From NCBI RefSeq assembly GCF_009905735.1, contig NZ_JAAALE010000005.1, positions 62,001 through 126,000 on the forward strand: a stretch of DNA of 64,000 nucleotides, read 5' to 3'. Positions 1 to 11,174 of this stretch are shown in pieces. The position numbers and the translations under genes were made by a program. The notes beneath the pieces were generated by a model. The model did not search any database. It worked only from the letters and a program-made list of their open reading frames with translations, and was not told the origin of the DNA. The stretch comes from Porphyrobacter sp. SLTP. Its GTDB lineage: Bacteria > Pseudomonadota > Alphaproteobacteria > Sphingomonadales > Sphingomonadaceae. The stretch's first letter is position 1; the number at the start of each line of letters is the position of its first letter.

Positions 1-518
1 CCATCGACAATCACCGGCACGCCATCCTGCATCAGCGTCATGCCCGCAGGTCCGGTAAATTGCGGCGGTATCACAAGGCCGAAGTCAGCAAGCAGGCTGA
101 CCACATAGCCGCCCCAGCCCACTGCGACCACCGACGCTGCCAAGCCATATTCCAGCAGCAGCAGCGCCCCCATGATCCAGGCGACGAACTCGCCCAGCGT
201 GGTGTAGCTATAGGTGTAGGCCGAGCCGGAGACCGGCAACGTCGAGCTGAGCTCGGCGTAGCACAACCCGGCAAAGGCGCAGACAATGCCCGCCACCACG
301 AAGGACAGCATCACGGCCGGCCCCGCATGGAGCGCCGCTGCACTGCCGGTGCGGACAAAAATGCCCGCCCCGATGATGCAACCGACGCCCAAGAGCAGAA
401 GGTTCCACTTGCCCAGCGTGCGTTTCAGCTCACTGGTCTGGGTTTCACGCTGGACTTGCGCAATCGACTTGCGCGCGAACATCCGCTGAAAAACGGTTCC
501 TCTGGGTGCACTCGCCAT
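1..518 (-). CDS. APC-family amino acid permease (N-terminal part, cut by window start)
   Basis: Inner-membrane amino-acid/cation symporter of the APC superfamily (CAT/YfnA-like). About 172 N-terminal residues are visible and the frame runs off the left edge. After a charged cytoplasmic leader, the first membrane helix carries the glycine-rich APC signature GCIIGAGIFV. Helices 2 and 3 follow (AVMLSFVVAGIVCAFAGL, then VAWIMGALLLLEYGLAA), with the conserved SGSAYTY region between them. The start at 518 has a purine-rich AGGGGG ribosome binding site just upstream. Substrate cannot be read from this fragment. It is divergent from panB across about 190 bp. Confidence 0.85.
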   Translation of the reverse strand, partial: MASAPRGTVFQRMFARKSIAQVQRETQTSELKRTLGKWNLLLLGVGCIIGAGIFVRTGSAAALHAGPAVMLSFVVAGIVCAFAGLCYAELSSTLPVSGSAYTYSYTTLGEFVAWIMGALLLLEYGLAASVVAVGWGGYVVSLLADFGLVIPPQFTGPAGMTLMQDGVPVIVD

Positions 519-709
519 TACAAATCCCCCCTGCGCGCCTGCACGGCGCACGGCTTAATCCGGTCAAGAAACATCTGGAATAGGTCTCCCACTGATCGCA
601 AGCAGATCCCCCGCGCGATCGAATGGCCGTAACGCTAGCGCAACAGGCTCGCAACACAAGCCGAAAGAGCGGGTTTCCCCCGGTGCGCGCAAGCGCTACA
701 CCGCCTGCC

Positions 710-1582
710 ATGTCCACGACCTTCCAGCTCGACACCAGCACAAGCCGCGCCAACCCCACCCCGCAGGTGATGAAGCGGCTGACCGTGCCCGCCCTTCGTG
801 CCCGCAAGAAGGACGGTGTCACCGCCACTCCGCTGGTGATGCTGACGGCCTATACCGCGCGTCAGGCCCAGTTGCTCGATGCGCATTGCGATATTCTGCT
901 GGTAGGGGATTCGCTCGGTCAGGTGATCTATGGCCTGCCCTCGACCGTTCCCGTGACGCTAGAGATGATGGCCAATCATGGCGCGGCAGTTGTACGCGGG
1001 TCGTATCATTCGGTCGTGGTCGTCGACATGCCGTTCGGTTCCTATGAGGCGTCGCCGGAGCAGGCGTTCGAAAGCGCGGCGTTCCTGCTGAAGCAGACCG
1101 GCGCTGCGGCGGTGAAGCTGGAAGGCGGGGCGGCGATGGCGCCGACGGTCGCCTTCCTGAGCCAGCGCGGCATTCCGGTGATGGGCCACGTCGGCCTCAC
1201 CCCGCAGGCGGTCAACGTGCTTGGCGGCTATGGCGCGCGCGGGCGGTCGGATGCCGAGGCGGAGAAGATCGTCTCTGACGCCAAGGCGCTGGATGAAGCA
1301 GGCGCCTTCGCGATCGTGATCGAAGGCGTGGTTGAGCCCATCGCGATTGCCGCCACGCAGGCCGTCACCTGCCCCACCATCGGCATCGGTGCCTCGGCGC
1401 AATGCGATGGGCAGGTGCTCGTCACCGAAGACATGCTCGGCATGTTCGAGCGGGTGCCGCGCTTTGTGAAGCGGTATGAGGATATCGCAGGCGTGATCGA
1501 CCGCACCGTCGCCCGCTATGCCGAGGAAGTGCGCAGCCGCGCCTTCCCGACCGAAGACCAGACCTACCAGCCCAAGGCCTAG
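710..1582 (+). CDS. panB: 3-methyl-2-oxobutanoate hydroxymethyltransferase
   Basis: First enzyme of pantothenate synthesis: transfers a hydroxymethyl group from 5,10-methylene-THF to 2-oxoisovalerate, giving ketopantoate in the cytosol. 290 residues against about 264 in E. coli; the extra length is a basic N-terminal tail. Visible family motifs are [22 protein letters not shown]-type Mg/substrate segment (first part), the KLEGG segment, the catalytic-glutamate stretch VIEGV, and IGIGAS followed by DGQVLV. The frame is open back to 623, but those 29 codons have no family similarity, so the ATG at 710 was chosen. panC is not in the window. Its stop overlaps the convergent carrier gene by 4 bp. 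Confidence 0.95.
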   Translation: MSTTFQLDTSTSRANPTPQVMKRLTVPALRARKKDGVTATPLVMLTAYTARQAQLLDAHCDILLVGDSLGQVIYGLPSTVPVTLEMMANHGAAVVRGSYHSVVVVDMPFGSYEASPEQAFESAAFLLKQTGAAAVKLEGGAAMAPTVAFLSQRGIPVMGHVGLTPQAVNVLGGYGARGRSDAEAEKIVSDAKALDEAGAFAIVIEGVVEPIAIAATQAVTCPTIGIGASAQCDGQVLVTEDMLGMFERVPRFVKRYEDIAGVIDRTVARYAEEVRSRAFPTEDQTYQPKA

Positions 1583-2556
1583 CCCGCGTCCTTGGCAAGG
1601 CGCAGCGCCAGCGGCGCAGCCAGCACCAGCTGTGCAAGGTGATAGAGCAGCAGCGGCGCGATCACGAAACCGGCGGCTGATGCCGGAAACAGGATCGCGG
1701 CAAGCGGCGCGCCGATGGCCACGCTCTTTTGCGATCCGGCGAACAGGAATGCGATCCGGTCAGGCCGCGGCAGGCCGAGCAGGCTCGCACTGCCCCAGGC
1801 CCCTGCCAGCGCCAAGGCCAGCATCGCCAGCACCAGCGCGATCATGACTGCCCAATCGGCGGGCGCGAACATGGTGGCCAGCCCTTGCTCGACCGCGCCG
1901 GAGAAGGCGACATAGACCGCAATCCCGATCACCGCCCGGTCAAGCCATGCGATCCGGGCGCGGTGGGCGGCGATGCGGTCGATAACCCGGTCCTGCACCA
2001 CCTGCCCGATGACGAAAGGCAGCACCAGGATCACTCCGATCCGGATGACCGCCTCGCTCCCAATGTCGCCCGCGCCGCCACCGCCCAGCAGCGCAAACAG
2101 CGGCGCGCTCACAAACACCCCGGCGATGTTGATCAGCGCCGCGCCGACCACCGCCAGACCGACGTTGCCCTCGGCCAGGCTCGTGTAGCTTGTAGCTGAT
2201 TGCACGGTGGACGGCAGGCAGCCGAGATAGATGAAGCCCAGCGCCACCATCGGCGGCAAGACCTGCCCGGCAAGGCTCGCAAAGCCCATCCCGCCCAGCG
2301 CCATCGCCCCGAACACGAACAGCAGGAGTGGCCCGAAATAGCGCCAATTGGCCATGCCCCGCGCGATCTCGGAGCGGCGGATGCGCATCCCGTTGACGAG
2401 GAACAACAGAAAGATACCCGCATTCGACACCATCGTTGCAGCCGCCCGCGCTTCCCCTGCGGCGGGCACAAGCAGGGCGAGTCCGGTTGCGATCACCAGC
2501 ACGGCGATCATCGGATCGGACAGGAACGGGAAGCGGGATGCAGCAGGCTTGGACAT
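1579..2556 (-). CDS. Bile acid:sodium symporter-like carrier (SBF-like, YfeH type)
   Basis: 325-residue integral membrane protein with about nine or ten hydrophobic helices, resembling the SBF-like/YfeH branch of the BASS carriers. The segment [20 protein letters not shown] and the following [17 protein letters not shown] resemble the conserved crossover region of the fold. An AGGGGG ribosome binding site precedes the ATG at 2556. BASS carriers move organic anions with sodium; some plant members carry pyruvate or pantothenate-pathway intermediates, which makes the tail-to-tail position with panB suggestive only. Substrate is unknown. Confidence 0.8.
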   Translation of the reverse strand: MSKPAASRFPFLSDPMIAVLVIATGLALLVPAAGEARAAATMVSNAGIFLLFLVNGMRIRRSEIARGMANWRYFGPLLLFVFGAMALGGMGFASLAGQVLPPMVALGFIYLGCLPSTVQSATSYTSLAEGNVGLAVVGAALINIAGVFVSAPLFALLGGGGAGDIGSEAVIRIGVILVLPFVIGQVVQDRVIDRIAAHRARIAWLDRAVIGIAVYVAFSGAVEQGLATMFAPADWAVMIALVLAMLALALAGAWGSASLLGLPRPDRIAFLFAGSQKSVAIGAPLAAILFPASAAGFVIAPLLLYHLAQLVLAAPLALRLAKDAG

Positions 2557-2607
2557 AGGCGCGAGCCCCCTGCCCTGCCCGCGCGCGCTTGTCGAGCGGC
2601 AGCGCGG

Positions 2608-4075
2608 TTAGCGCTGCACGAGATGGCGCGGATGGACCTCTGCAAGCCATGCGGCAAAGCGGCGTGCCTCATCCGGCTGGTTCAGCGCCCGCGCCGCGCG
2701 CAATCGCAGGCGGAGCAGCGCCGGATCATGCCCTGCCCCCAGCGCGATGGCGTGATCGAGCAGCCGCGCCGCCTGCGTCCAATCGCCGCGCTGGCCATAG
2801 CGGTCGGCCAGAGCTATCAGTGCGCTCGCATTGTCGGGCTCACCCGCCACATGGCGTACCAGCAATGTGTCGGCCGACGCCTCGTCCCCCGAGCTTGCAT
2901 AGGCCAGCACCGCCTTGCGCGTGAGTGGCCAGGGACGTTTCACTTGAGTAGCCACAGCATAGACTGAAAGCGCGGCTTTCGGATCGCCGGCCCCGAGCAG
3001 AACATCGCCGCTCAGCGCTGCAACATCCGCCGACGCCGGAAAGCGCTTGCCAAGTGCCTGCGTGCTCGCCCGTGCGGTGCCCCAATCGCCTACCAAGCCT
3101 GCCTGCCGCGCTGTTGCCGTCGGTGCTGGCAGGCCTTCACGCACCGCAAGCACCATCGGCGCCGTGCTTGCGCCCCGCATCGCTCGCGCCAGCAAGGGGG
3201 CCGCGCTCACCCGGTCACCGCGCTGTTCATAGGCCCGCGCGACCAACATCACGAGGTAGGGCGATGCCTCCCGCAGCCCCGCTTCCGGCCCGAAGCGGGC
3301 GATCAATTCGTCCCCGCGCCCTGATTCGAGCATCGCCTTGGCCAGCAGTTCGCGCAGTTTGGCATGGGAGGGCTGGCGCGCGACGAGCCCTTCGAGGATC
3401 ACCGCCGCGCTATCGGCATTGCCTTCTGCAAGGCTGATCACCGCATCCAGCTGCAACGCCGCAGGCACGCCGCGCGCCGCCATGCCACTGCGCGCCAGCA
3501 GGCTGCGAGCGAGCGCGTATTCTCCACCACGTGCCGCCAGCACCGCTTGCAGATAGAGCACCCGTTCATCGCCGGGCGCGACCTCGGCGAGCTTGCGCAC
3601 CGCTGCAAGCATGGCCCCGGCCTCCCCGGCATCGCCAAGGGTTGCGGCATATTCGGCCCATCCGTCGCGGTAGTAGGGATCAGCCGCCAGCGTCGCCTTG
3701 AACCAAGGAATGGAAGCAGCAAAGCCATGCGCGTCGCGCACCATCACCGCGCGCATCAATAGCGCGGGCGGATAATCGGGGCCGAGTTCCAGCGCGCGGT
3801 CGGCGGCTTCGATTGCGGTCAGATGCTCCCCGCCGCGAAAGCGCAGCCGCGCAATGGCGACCCACAGCGCCGGATCGTCCGGAGCGAGCCCACGTGCCTC
3901 ATCCAGTTTCCGCCCGGCATCCGCCAATTGGCCTGCCGCCATCGCCCGGTCAGCATCGCCCAGCAGCTGCACTACCGCGGGTTTCCGCGCCTCGTCACCA
4001 GCGGACACTCCCGCCTCGTTTTCCTCCGAGCAGCCCGCCAGTGCCAAGACCAGCGCGGTCAGCCCGGCGGCTGTG

Positions 4076-4092
<17 letters not shown>
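2608..4092 (-). CDS. prsT: TPR-repeat lipoprotein of the PEP-CTERM/XrtA system (PrsT-like)
   Basis: 494 residues. The ATG at 4092 gives a lipoprotein signal with lipobox LALAGC (Cys21); codons upstream to 4212 are open but unlike a signal peptide. The rest is tandem tetratricopeptide-like helical hairpins (for example GELADAGRKLDEARGL-type repeats), so it is probably an envelope-anchored scaffold. It overlaps the prsR stop by 17 bp and sits last in an operon with PrsK, PrsR and a sugar transferase, which is why it is named PrsT-like. Known PrsT proteins of the exosortase system are much longer (about 900 residues), so this is either a short relative or a different TPR lipoprotein in the same slot. 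Confidence 0.75.
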
Positions 4093-5439
<1,347 letters not shown>

Positions 5440-5440
<1 letters not shown>

Positions 5441-7560
5441 TATGCGACCCCTTGTTCGATGTCGGCGTCTTGCGCGCCCAGCAACTGCACCGCATCGGCC
5501 AGCGGCAACACCAGGGAGAAGCGCGTGCCGAGCCCTTCACGGCTCTCCACCGCAATCCGCCCGCCCATCGCCTTGACGAGTTCGCGCGCTTCGAAGGCGC
5601 CAATGCCGAACCCGCCCGACTTGGACGAGACGAACGGTTTGAACAGCCCGCTCCGCACAAAGGCCGGGCTCATGCCCTTGCCGGAATCGACCACGTCGAT
5701 CGCGCCGTGCAAGCCTTCACTGGTGACGTCGAGGAACACCGGCATGTCCGGCTCGCTCGCATCAATCGCGTTCTGCACAAGGTGGATGAGCGCCTGTTCG
5801 AGCGCTTCGCGGTTGCCCATCACGCGGACGGGCTGTTCGCGGGTCAGCGCGACGGGGTGAACCCCCTTGAACCGCTCGGCAATGCCGCGCGCCAAATCGA
5901 CGAGTTCGATCGCACCGAGCGCGTTGACCTGCCCGGAGCCATAACGCCCAAGCCTTGCGAGCAGCGCGGAAAGCTTGTCCGCCGAATTGCGCAAGGTCAC
6001 CAGCATATCCGCGCGAAAGGCGGGATTGTCTGCGTGCTTTTCGGCATTGGCCGCCAGCAGGGAAAGCTGGCTGACCAGGTTTTTGATGTCGTGCATCACA
6101 AAGGCCATGCGGCGGTTGAATTCGTCAAACCGGCTCGCATCCATCAGTGCCTGCTGCCCGGCCTGTTCAGAAAGATAGCTGGCCAACTGCTGCCCGGCGA
6201 CACGCAGCAGATCGAAATCCTCCCAATCGAGCTGGCGAGGATTGCGCGGCCGCGCGAGGACAATGACGCCGACCAACCGGTCAAAGTGGAGCAGCGGCAC
6301 CAGCGCCCAGGCGTCCTCTGCCTCAATCAACCAGTCCGGCACTTGCGCCGCTTCGCCATGATGGTCGATCCCGCCGCGCGCCTCGTCGATGGCAAGGATG
6401 AAGTTGTGCCGTTCGAGCAGTCCCGACAACGCATAGTCGCCCGCCACAGCCGGGATTGCGATGGTCGGCCAGTTCCAGCGCGCGGTGAGTTCCAACTGCG
6501 CTTCCTCGTTGGGCATCAGCAGCAGGCCGGCGGGGCTTTCGGTGATGTCGGCGAGCGCCTTGACCGCGCGTTCTTCGAGGCTGGCATTGCCTGCGCCGCT
6601 GCGCCCGATGGTGCGGGTGAAGCGCAGCCATTCCTCGCGGTAATCATAGCGGTGCTGGAACAGGTGCTTGGTCGCAGTCACACGCAGCCATCCGCGCAGA
6701 CGCGCCGACGGCAGCGCCAACACCGCTCCCATAATTGCGATCACCACGAAGGCCGCCTGACTGGCACGGGCCATATCGCCCCCCAGCAGCGCCAGCGACT
6801 TGGTCACCAGCACCATCCCGACCAGATAGCCGCCGATCAGCAATAGCGAGAGCGTGCGGAACGTGACCGCGCGTGACGGGCTGAATTGCGCCCGCGGACC
6901 GGCGGCATTCATCCCGAGCGCAAACAGCGCCGCCATGATCCCGGCGAACAGCCCGCGCGCATCGCCGAGCGCTCCGGCCGTTGATCCACCGAGGTAGGCC
7001 ACGGTCTGAAGGTTGAGATCGTAGGCGAATATCCCCGCAAGTGCGATGCCGGTCCAGCGCAGAACCGGGCGCAAGGCGCTTGCCGCGCCGGCATAGAGGT
7101 TGTGCAGCAGCATCAGCGCGCCGATGGCGACCAGCATATCGGTCAAGGCCCGCGCCTCGAACACCGCCTGGCTTACCTCAGGCACCCCTGTGAACCTGAA
7201 CCCGACCAGCAGCAACACGGGCTGAAGCAATTGCACCAGCACAAGCGCGATGATGACCGGGCGAACTGGCTTGAGGCTGGCCGCACGGCCATCGGCGCCA
7301 AACAGGCAGAAGATCGTGGCGATCAACGCGAGATTGCGCGCCATGGCTGCGATGATGGCAGCATCATGCTCGGTGCCCAGTCCGGCTGAGAGCGCGCACC
7401 ACACGCTGCTTGCGCCGGCAGCGATCATCAGCGTGGTCCGGTCAGGCCGCGCGCGCTCACCGTGGCGCCAAATCCATAGCATCGCGCCCGCGCTCAGCAC
7501 TGCGCCCACGACCCATGCAAGGAAGCCCGCCAAGGGCACGATGCCGCCCAGCCAGATCAT
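5440..7560 (-). CDS. prsK: XrtA/PEP-CTERM system histidine kinase
   Basis: 706 residues. The N-terminal about 290 residues form eight or nine membrane helices, followed by a GAF-like domain (about 300-470), a phosphorylation motif VMHDIKNLVSQL (His near residue 489) and an HATPase domain with DSGKGMSPAF and a GFGIGAFEARE glycine-rich lid. HDIKN in place of the common HE.R.P box is typical of PrsK. The ATG at 7560 forms ATGA with the stop of the upstream sugar transferase; an ATG six codons earlier is possible. It presumably senses envelope or lipid-carrier status and phosphorylates PrsR. Confidence 0.92.
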
Positions 7561-8942
7561 CGCGCACCCTCCGGCCACAGGACCACGCGCAGCGTTTGCA
7601 GCAGGATCACAAAATCGAGAAAGGGCGTGTAATTCTTGGCGTAGTAGAGATCATATTCGAGCTTGCAGCGGCTATCCTCGACCGACGCGCCGTAGGGATA
7701 GTTAATCTGCGCCCATCCGGTAATGCCGGGCTTCACCATGTGCCGCTCGCCGTAAAAGGGAATTTCCTCTTCGAGACTTTCAACGAAGGACGGCACTTCC
7801 GGACGCGGGCCAACGAAGCTCATCTCGCCCTTGAGGACGCTCCATGTCTGCGGGAGTTCGTCAATCCTGACCTTGCGGATGAACCGGCCGAGACGGGTAA
7901 TGCGCGGATCGTTTTCCTCGGCCCACTTGGCCCCGTCCTTTTCGGCATCGGTCCGCATCGAGCGCAGCTTGATGAGTGTGAAAGGCTCGCCATAGAGCCC
8001 CACCCGCGTCTGACGGAAGAAAGCCGGGCCCTTGCTGTCGAGCTTCACCAGCAAGGCGAACAGAACGATCAGCGGCAGCGTAAGTGTCAGCAGGATCACA
8101 CTCGCGGTGATGTCGAAGATGCGCTTGACCGCGCTTGAGAACATCCGGCTGCTGGAAAAGCCGTCGGAGAAAATCAGCCAGCTGGGATTGATCGTATCAA
8201 GGTCGACCCGTCCCGTCTCCCGCTCGATGAAGCTGGAGAAATCATTGACGTGGACGCCCTTGGTCTTGATCCGCAGCAGGTCTTTCAAAGGCAGCGCGTT
8301 GCGGCGCTCTTGCAGTGCAAGCACCACTTCGGACACGCCGAGATTCTCGACGAACCGGCCAAGATCGTGGATGGCCGAGCGCGGGATCGCTTCTTCAACG
8401 ACCCGGGCATCATCGCTCATGGCTATGTAGGAGACGATGACAAAGCCGGTCTCGGGCTTTTCGCCCAGTTCGCGCAGGCGCTGAGCCCGGTTGCCAGCAC
8501 CCAGCACCATCACGCGGCGGCGAAACGCCGAGGAACCGAGGAAAGAGTTAAGCAGCAGCCGGTCCGCCACCAGCACCACGATGGCAAGCCCCATGGTGTA
8601 GAGTAGAGTCGAACGCCAGAACAGGTCGCTCGGCAGGACGAAATCAACCACCGCCAGCGCAATGATGCCCAAGCTGATGGCCACCAGCACCCGTGCGCCT
8701 GCAAAGCGGAGGGATCGCAGCGAATTGGGGCCGTAAACCCCGACCGCAATCATCGCCAGCCAGATCACCGAAGCCGTGCCCAACAAGGCAAGGCCGCGGC
8801 CGCTGAAATCGCCCAGGTCCATCCCGATTTGATGCGCGCGCCATTGCCAGGCGATCTCGCTCGCCAGCACCAGCAAGCCAAGATCGAGCAGTCCGAGCAG
8901 CAGCACGGCGTGCGGGATATAATGCTTGAACAGGCGGATCAT
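7557..8942 (-). CDS. Exopolysaccharide polyprenyl glycosylphosphotransferase (XrtA-system sugar transferase)
   Basis: 461 residues. Four N-terminal membrane helices, a CoA-binding-like cytoplasmic middle domain ([18 protein letters not shown]) and a C-terminal bacterial sugar transferase domain starting at KRIFDITAS. The catalytic region shows [31 protein letters not shown] and GITGWAQI. Proteins of this type transfer a sugar phosphate to undecaprenyl phosphate at the inner membrane, starting exopolysaccharide repeat units. It is first in the prs operon and overlaps prsK by ATGA. No other EPS assembly gene or exosortase lies in the window. The donor sugar is unknown. Confidence 0.9.
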   Translation of the reverse strand: MIRLFKHYIPHAVLLLGLLDLGLLVLASEIAWQWRAHQIGMDLGDFSGRGLALLGTASVIWLAMIAVGVYGPNSLRSLRFAGARVLVAISLGIIALAVVDFVLPSDLFWRSTLLYTMGLAIVVLVADRLLLNSFLGSSAFRRRVMVLGAGNRAQRLRELGEKPETGFVIVSYIAMSDDARVVEEAIPRSAIHDLGRFVENLGVSEVVLALQERRNALPLKDLLRIKTKGVHVNDFSSFIERETGRVDLDTINPSWLIFSDGFSSSRMFSSAVKRIFDITASVILLTLTLPLIVLFALLVKLDSKGPAFFRQTRVGLYGEPFTLIKLRSMRTDAEKDGAKWAEENDPRITRLGRFIRKVRIDELPQTWSVLKGEMSFVGPRPEVPSFVESLEEEIPFYGERHMVKPGITGWAQINYPYGASVEDSRCKLEYDLYYAKNYTPFLDFVILLQTLRVVLWPEGAR

Positions 8943-9148
8943 TTCAGGGGCGGCCTCTGGTGCATGCCCTGCCGCTTCTAGGCCCGAGACCTTAAGTGTC
9001 GGTAAACTTTACACCGCTCGCGAAGCGCACAATTCTGCGCCTCGCAAGGGTTAATGCCGTCTTTTCATGCTCTCCGCCGATGGGGTGGCTTCACCGCCAT
9101 TTTAAGCTAGGCTTCGCTCAAAGATGGAGTGGCAAAGGAAGGCGGGCA

Positions 9149-9637
9149 ATGGCTGGGCGGAGCAACCGACGCGAGGCTATCGGGATCGGATTGGCGGTGA
9201 CGGCAACCCCGTCGCTAGCCCTGGGTGGCGACGAGGCGGCCTCGGCAGAGATAGCGTTGATGAGGTTCCTGCGCAGTTTCGCTGCGTGCGACCTTGCCGC
9301 AATGGAAGCGGCCTTCGCATCCGATGCAACTAGCTTCGACGGGATCTATGCCGGCACGGATGAACCTGCGCCCTCACGAGAAGGCCTGAAGCGGGTGAGC
9401 GGAATGCCAGCTGGGATGCGACGCATCGCACTCACCTTGCCAATGGAGCGGCCCGGTCCGCCCTATCATCGACCTGACCTCATTCAGGATCTACACGTAC
9501 AGACGGTCGGAGAAATGGCGCTTTGCACTTTCCATTTCGACAATCCTGAGCGGCTCGGACGCCGCACCATCGTACTGGTGCGGCGCGGCGCTGACTGGCG
9601 TATTCTCCACATCCACGCCTCCAACCAGCAGTTCTGA
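9149..9637 (+). CDS. Exported NTF2-like (SnoaL-type) protein
   Basis: 162 residues. The ATG at 9149 has a good AAGGAAGG ribosome binding site; in-frame codons upstream to 8996 look non-coding. The N-terminus SNRREAIGIGLAVTATPSLALG resembles a twin-arginine or Sec signal, so the protein is probably periplasmic. The remainder fits the NTF2/SnoaL fold: an N-terminal helix (EIALMRFLRSFAACDLAAM) facing a curved sheet ending in LVRRGADWRILHIHAS. Such proteins range from isomerases to ligand-binding domains, so no reaction is assigned. It is convergent with scfR, with 4 bp between stops. Confidence 0.7.
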   Translation: MAGRSNRREAIGIGLAVTATPSLALGGDEAASAEIALMRFLRSFAACDLAAMEAAFASDATSFDGIYAGTDEPAPSREGLKRVSGMPAGMRRIALTLPMERPGPPYHRPDLIQDLHVQTVGEMALCTFHFDNPERLGRRTIVLVRRGADWRILHIHASNQQF

Positions 9638-9641
9638 ACCA

Positions 9642-10994
9642 TCAAACACTAAGGCGCGGGCGCGGTAGCGCGCTGGCGATCCGCGCCGGAGCCGGGGTCA
9701 GGCACTCTGCCCGGCCGCACCGGCCACACGGCACCCCCAGCGGCACAGCGTCGAGCCGGTCGAGTGAGACGCCGCGGGCATGAGCAAGATCACCGGCAAA
9801 GCGCGCCTCGATCCCAAGCACCACCGCGCGGCGACCTGCGCACATCACGCCGTCGCCATCAACCGTGCGGGTGATCGTAAACCAGTGCCGTGCTGCCGCT
9901 TCACCCTCGCCGAAGGTGACGGCTTGGGTGAGGACGGTTCCTGGACGTTCGAACGCGGCAAAGGGGACCCATGCGGGCCAGCGCGCGCCTTCGAGCGGAT
10001 ACATTGCGCCGCTCCCACCAGCGGTGAAACTGGTCATCCGCCCCGCCCGGTCGATCACCGCCATGAAGAACGGCAACCCCCGCTCGCCGACCCGCCCCAG
10101 CGTGGTGAGCCGCTGGGCGACCTGATCAAAGCTGACCGCAAACCGGCGTTGCAGAACCGCCAGATCATAACCCGTCGCCTCGCAAGCGCGCAGGAAGCGG
10201 CGATAGGGCAGCAGCAGCGCGCCTGCGAGATAATCGGCGATATGCTCCCGAAAGGCGTCCCGCGCGTCGGCACTGGCAAGGTTCGCGCCTGCTACCAGTG
10301 TCTCGATGCCCTCGCGCATTTCCAGCTGGCCCACTTGCCGGGCAATCTGAAAGCGTCGTGCTGCGCCGGGGAGCATTTCTGAGAGCTGCAATTGCCGCGC
10401 GTGGAGATCGAGCCGATGGACTTGCCCCGGCATGACCTCGGCAGGGAGAATGCGCACCTGTAGCTGATGCTTCTCCCGCAGGCGTTCACCCAAGGCGGCG
10501 CTGATTTCTCCGCGCGAGAGCCGCAATTCATCGGCAAGGTCCTCGGCAGCGTGGTCAAGATCGGCAAAGTGGTTCTGCCAGCGTTCCACCGCACGGCGCG
10601 AAGCAGCCGCGACATCCTCAACCACGATCCGTTCACCCCCGCCCGTGTCATACAACCGGGCGAAGGCGGCGGCGATCTGCGGCGCGGCGGCGAGAAATTC
10701 CTGCACTTCCTCACGGTCGATTCCGAGATCGCCGAAGCGCTTGTCAGCCATGCGCCTGACGAGGCCGTCAAGCCCGCCGATGGCGTCATCTTCGCGCAAG
10801 GATCGCGGATCGAAATCGAATCGCTCGATCACCTGCACCAGCACGCGGGCTGACAGAGGGCGCTGGTTGCGCTCGATCAGGTTGAGGTAGGACGGCGAGA
10901 TCCCGAGGATACCCGCCATTCCGGCTTGGGTCAGGCCTTCGCGCTTGCGCAGACGGCGCAAGGCAGGCCCGGCGAGGAGATTGGTGTCAGCCAT
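9642..10994 (-). CDS. XRE/ScfR-type short-chain acyl-CoA-responsive regulator (RamB-like)
   Basis: 450 residues with the layout of the RamB/ScfR family: N-terminal XRE helix-turn-helix (about 7-62, GLTQAGMAGILGISPSYLNL), a central IrrE-like domain (HIADYLAGALLLPYRRFLRA) and a C-terminal domain ending in a cysteine cluster (VPCGRCGRAECL). Characterised members sense short-chain acyl-CoA and control glyoxylate or methylcitrate genes. Its divergence from aceA, with a perfect 14-bp palindrome in between, supports a role controlling isocitrate lyase and itself. The IrrE-like segment lacks an obvious HEXXH, as is usual for this family. Confidence 0.85.
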   Translation of the reverse strand: MADTNLLAGPALRRLRKREGLTQAGMAGILGISPSYLNLIERNQRPLSARVLVQVIERFDFDPRSLREDDAIGGLDGLVRRMADKRFGDLGIDREEVQEFLAAAPQIAAAFARLYDTGGGERIVVEDVAAASRRAVERWQNHFADLDHAAEDLADELRLSRGEISAALGERLREKHQLQVRILPAEVMPGQVHRLDLHARQLQLSEMLPGAARRFQIARQVGQLEMREGIETLVAGANLASADARDAFREHIADYLAGALLLPYRRFLRACEATGYDLAVLQRRFAVSFDQVAQRLTTLGRVGERGLPFFMAVIDRAGRMTSFTAGGSGAMYPLEGARWPAWVPFAAFERPGTVLTQAVTFGEGEAAARHWFTITRTVDGDGVMCAGRRAVVLGIEARFAGDLAHARGVSLDRLDAVPLGVPCGRCGRAECLTPAPARIASALPRPRLSV

Positions 10995-11004
10995 AGGTCG
11001 GTTT

Positions 11005-11018
11005 GTAAATTAATTTAC
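11005..11018. promoter_or_regulatory. Palindromic operator candidate between scfR and aceA
   Basis: The 14-bp sequence GTAAATTAATTTAC is a perfect palindrome 10 bp upstream of the scfR start, in an AT-rich patch. Read with flanks (TTTGTAAATTAATTTACC) it contains TTTGTAAA, one base from the TTTGCAAA core described for RamB sites in actinobacteria. A TTGACA hexamer (11022-11027) on the aceA side lies immediately next to it. Position and symmetry suggest autoregulation and aceA control; binding is inferred. Confidence 0.45.
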
Positions 11019-11174
11019 CGATTGACACAAGAATGCAGGCGATTGTCGGCATAGCGACACGATTATCTGTAAGTTTTCCTGTCATGCTGCGCCGCACCAC
11101 GCCAAAGCCTGCTCATCCAGCGGCGCGAGTCTGCAAGGCCTCAAACCCCTCCCCAGGATGGACAGGAGACACTT

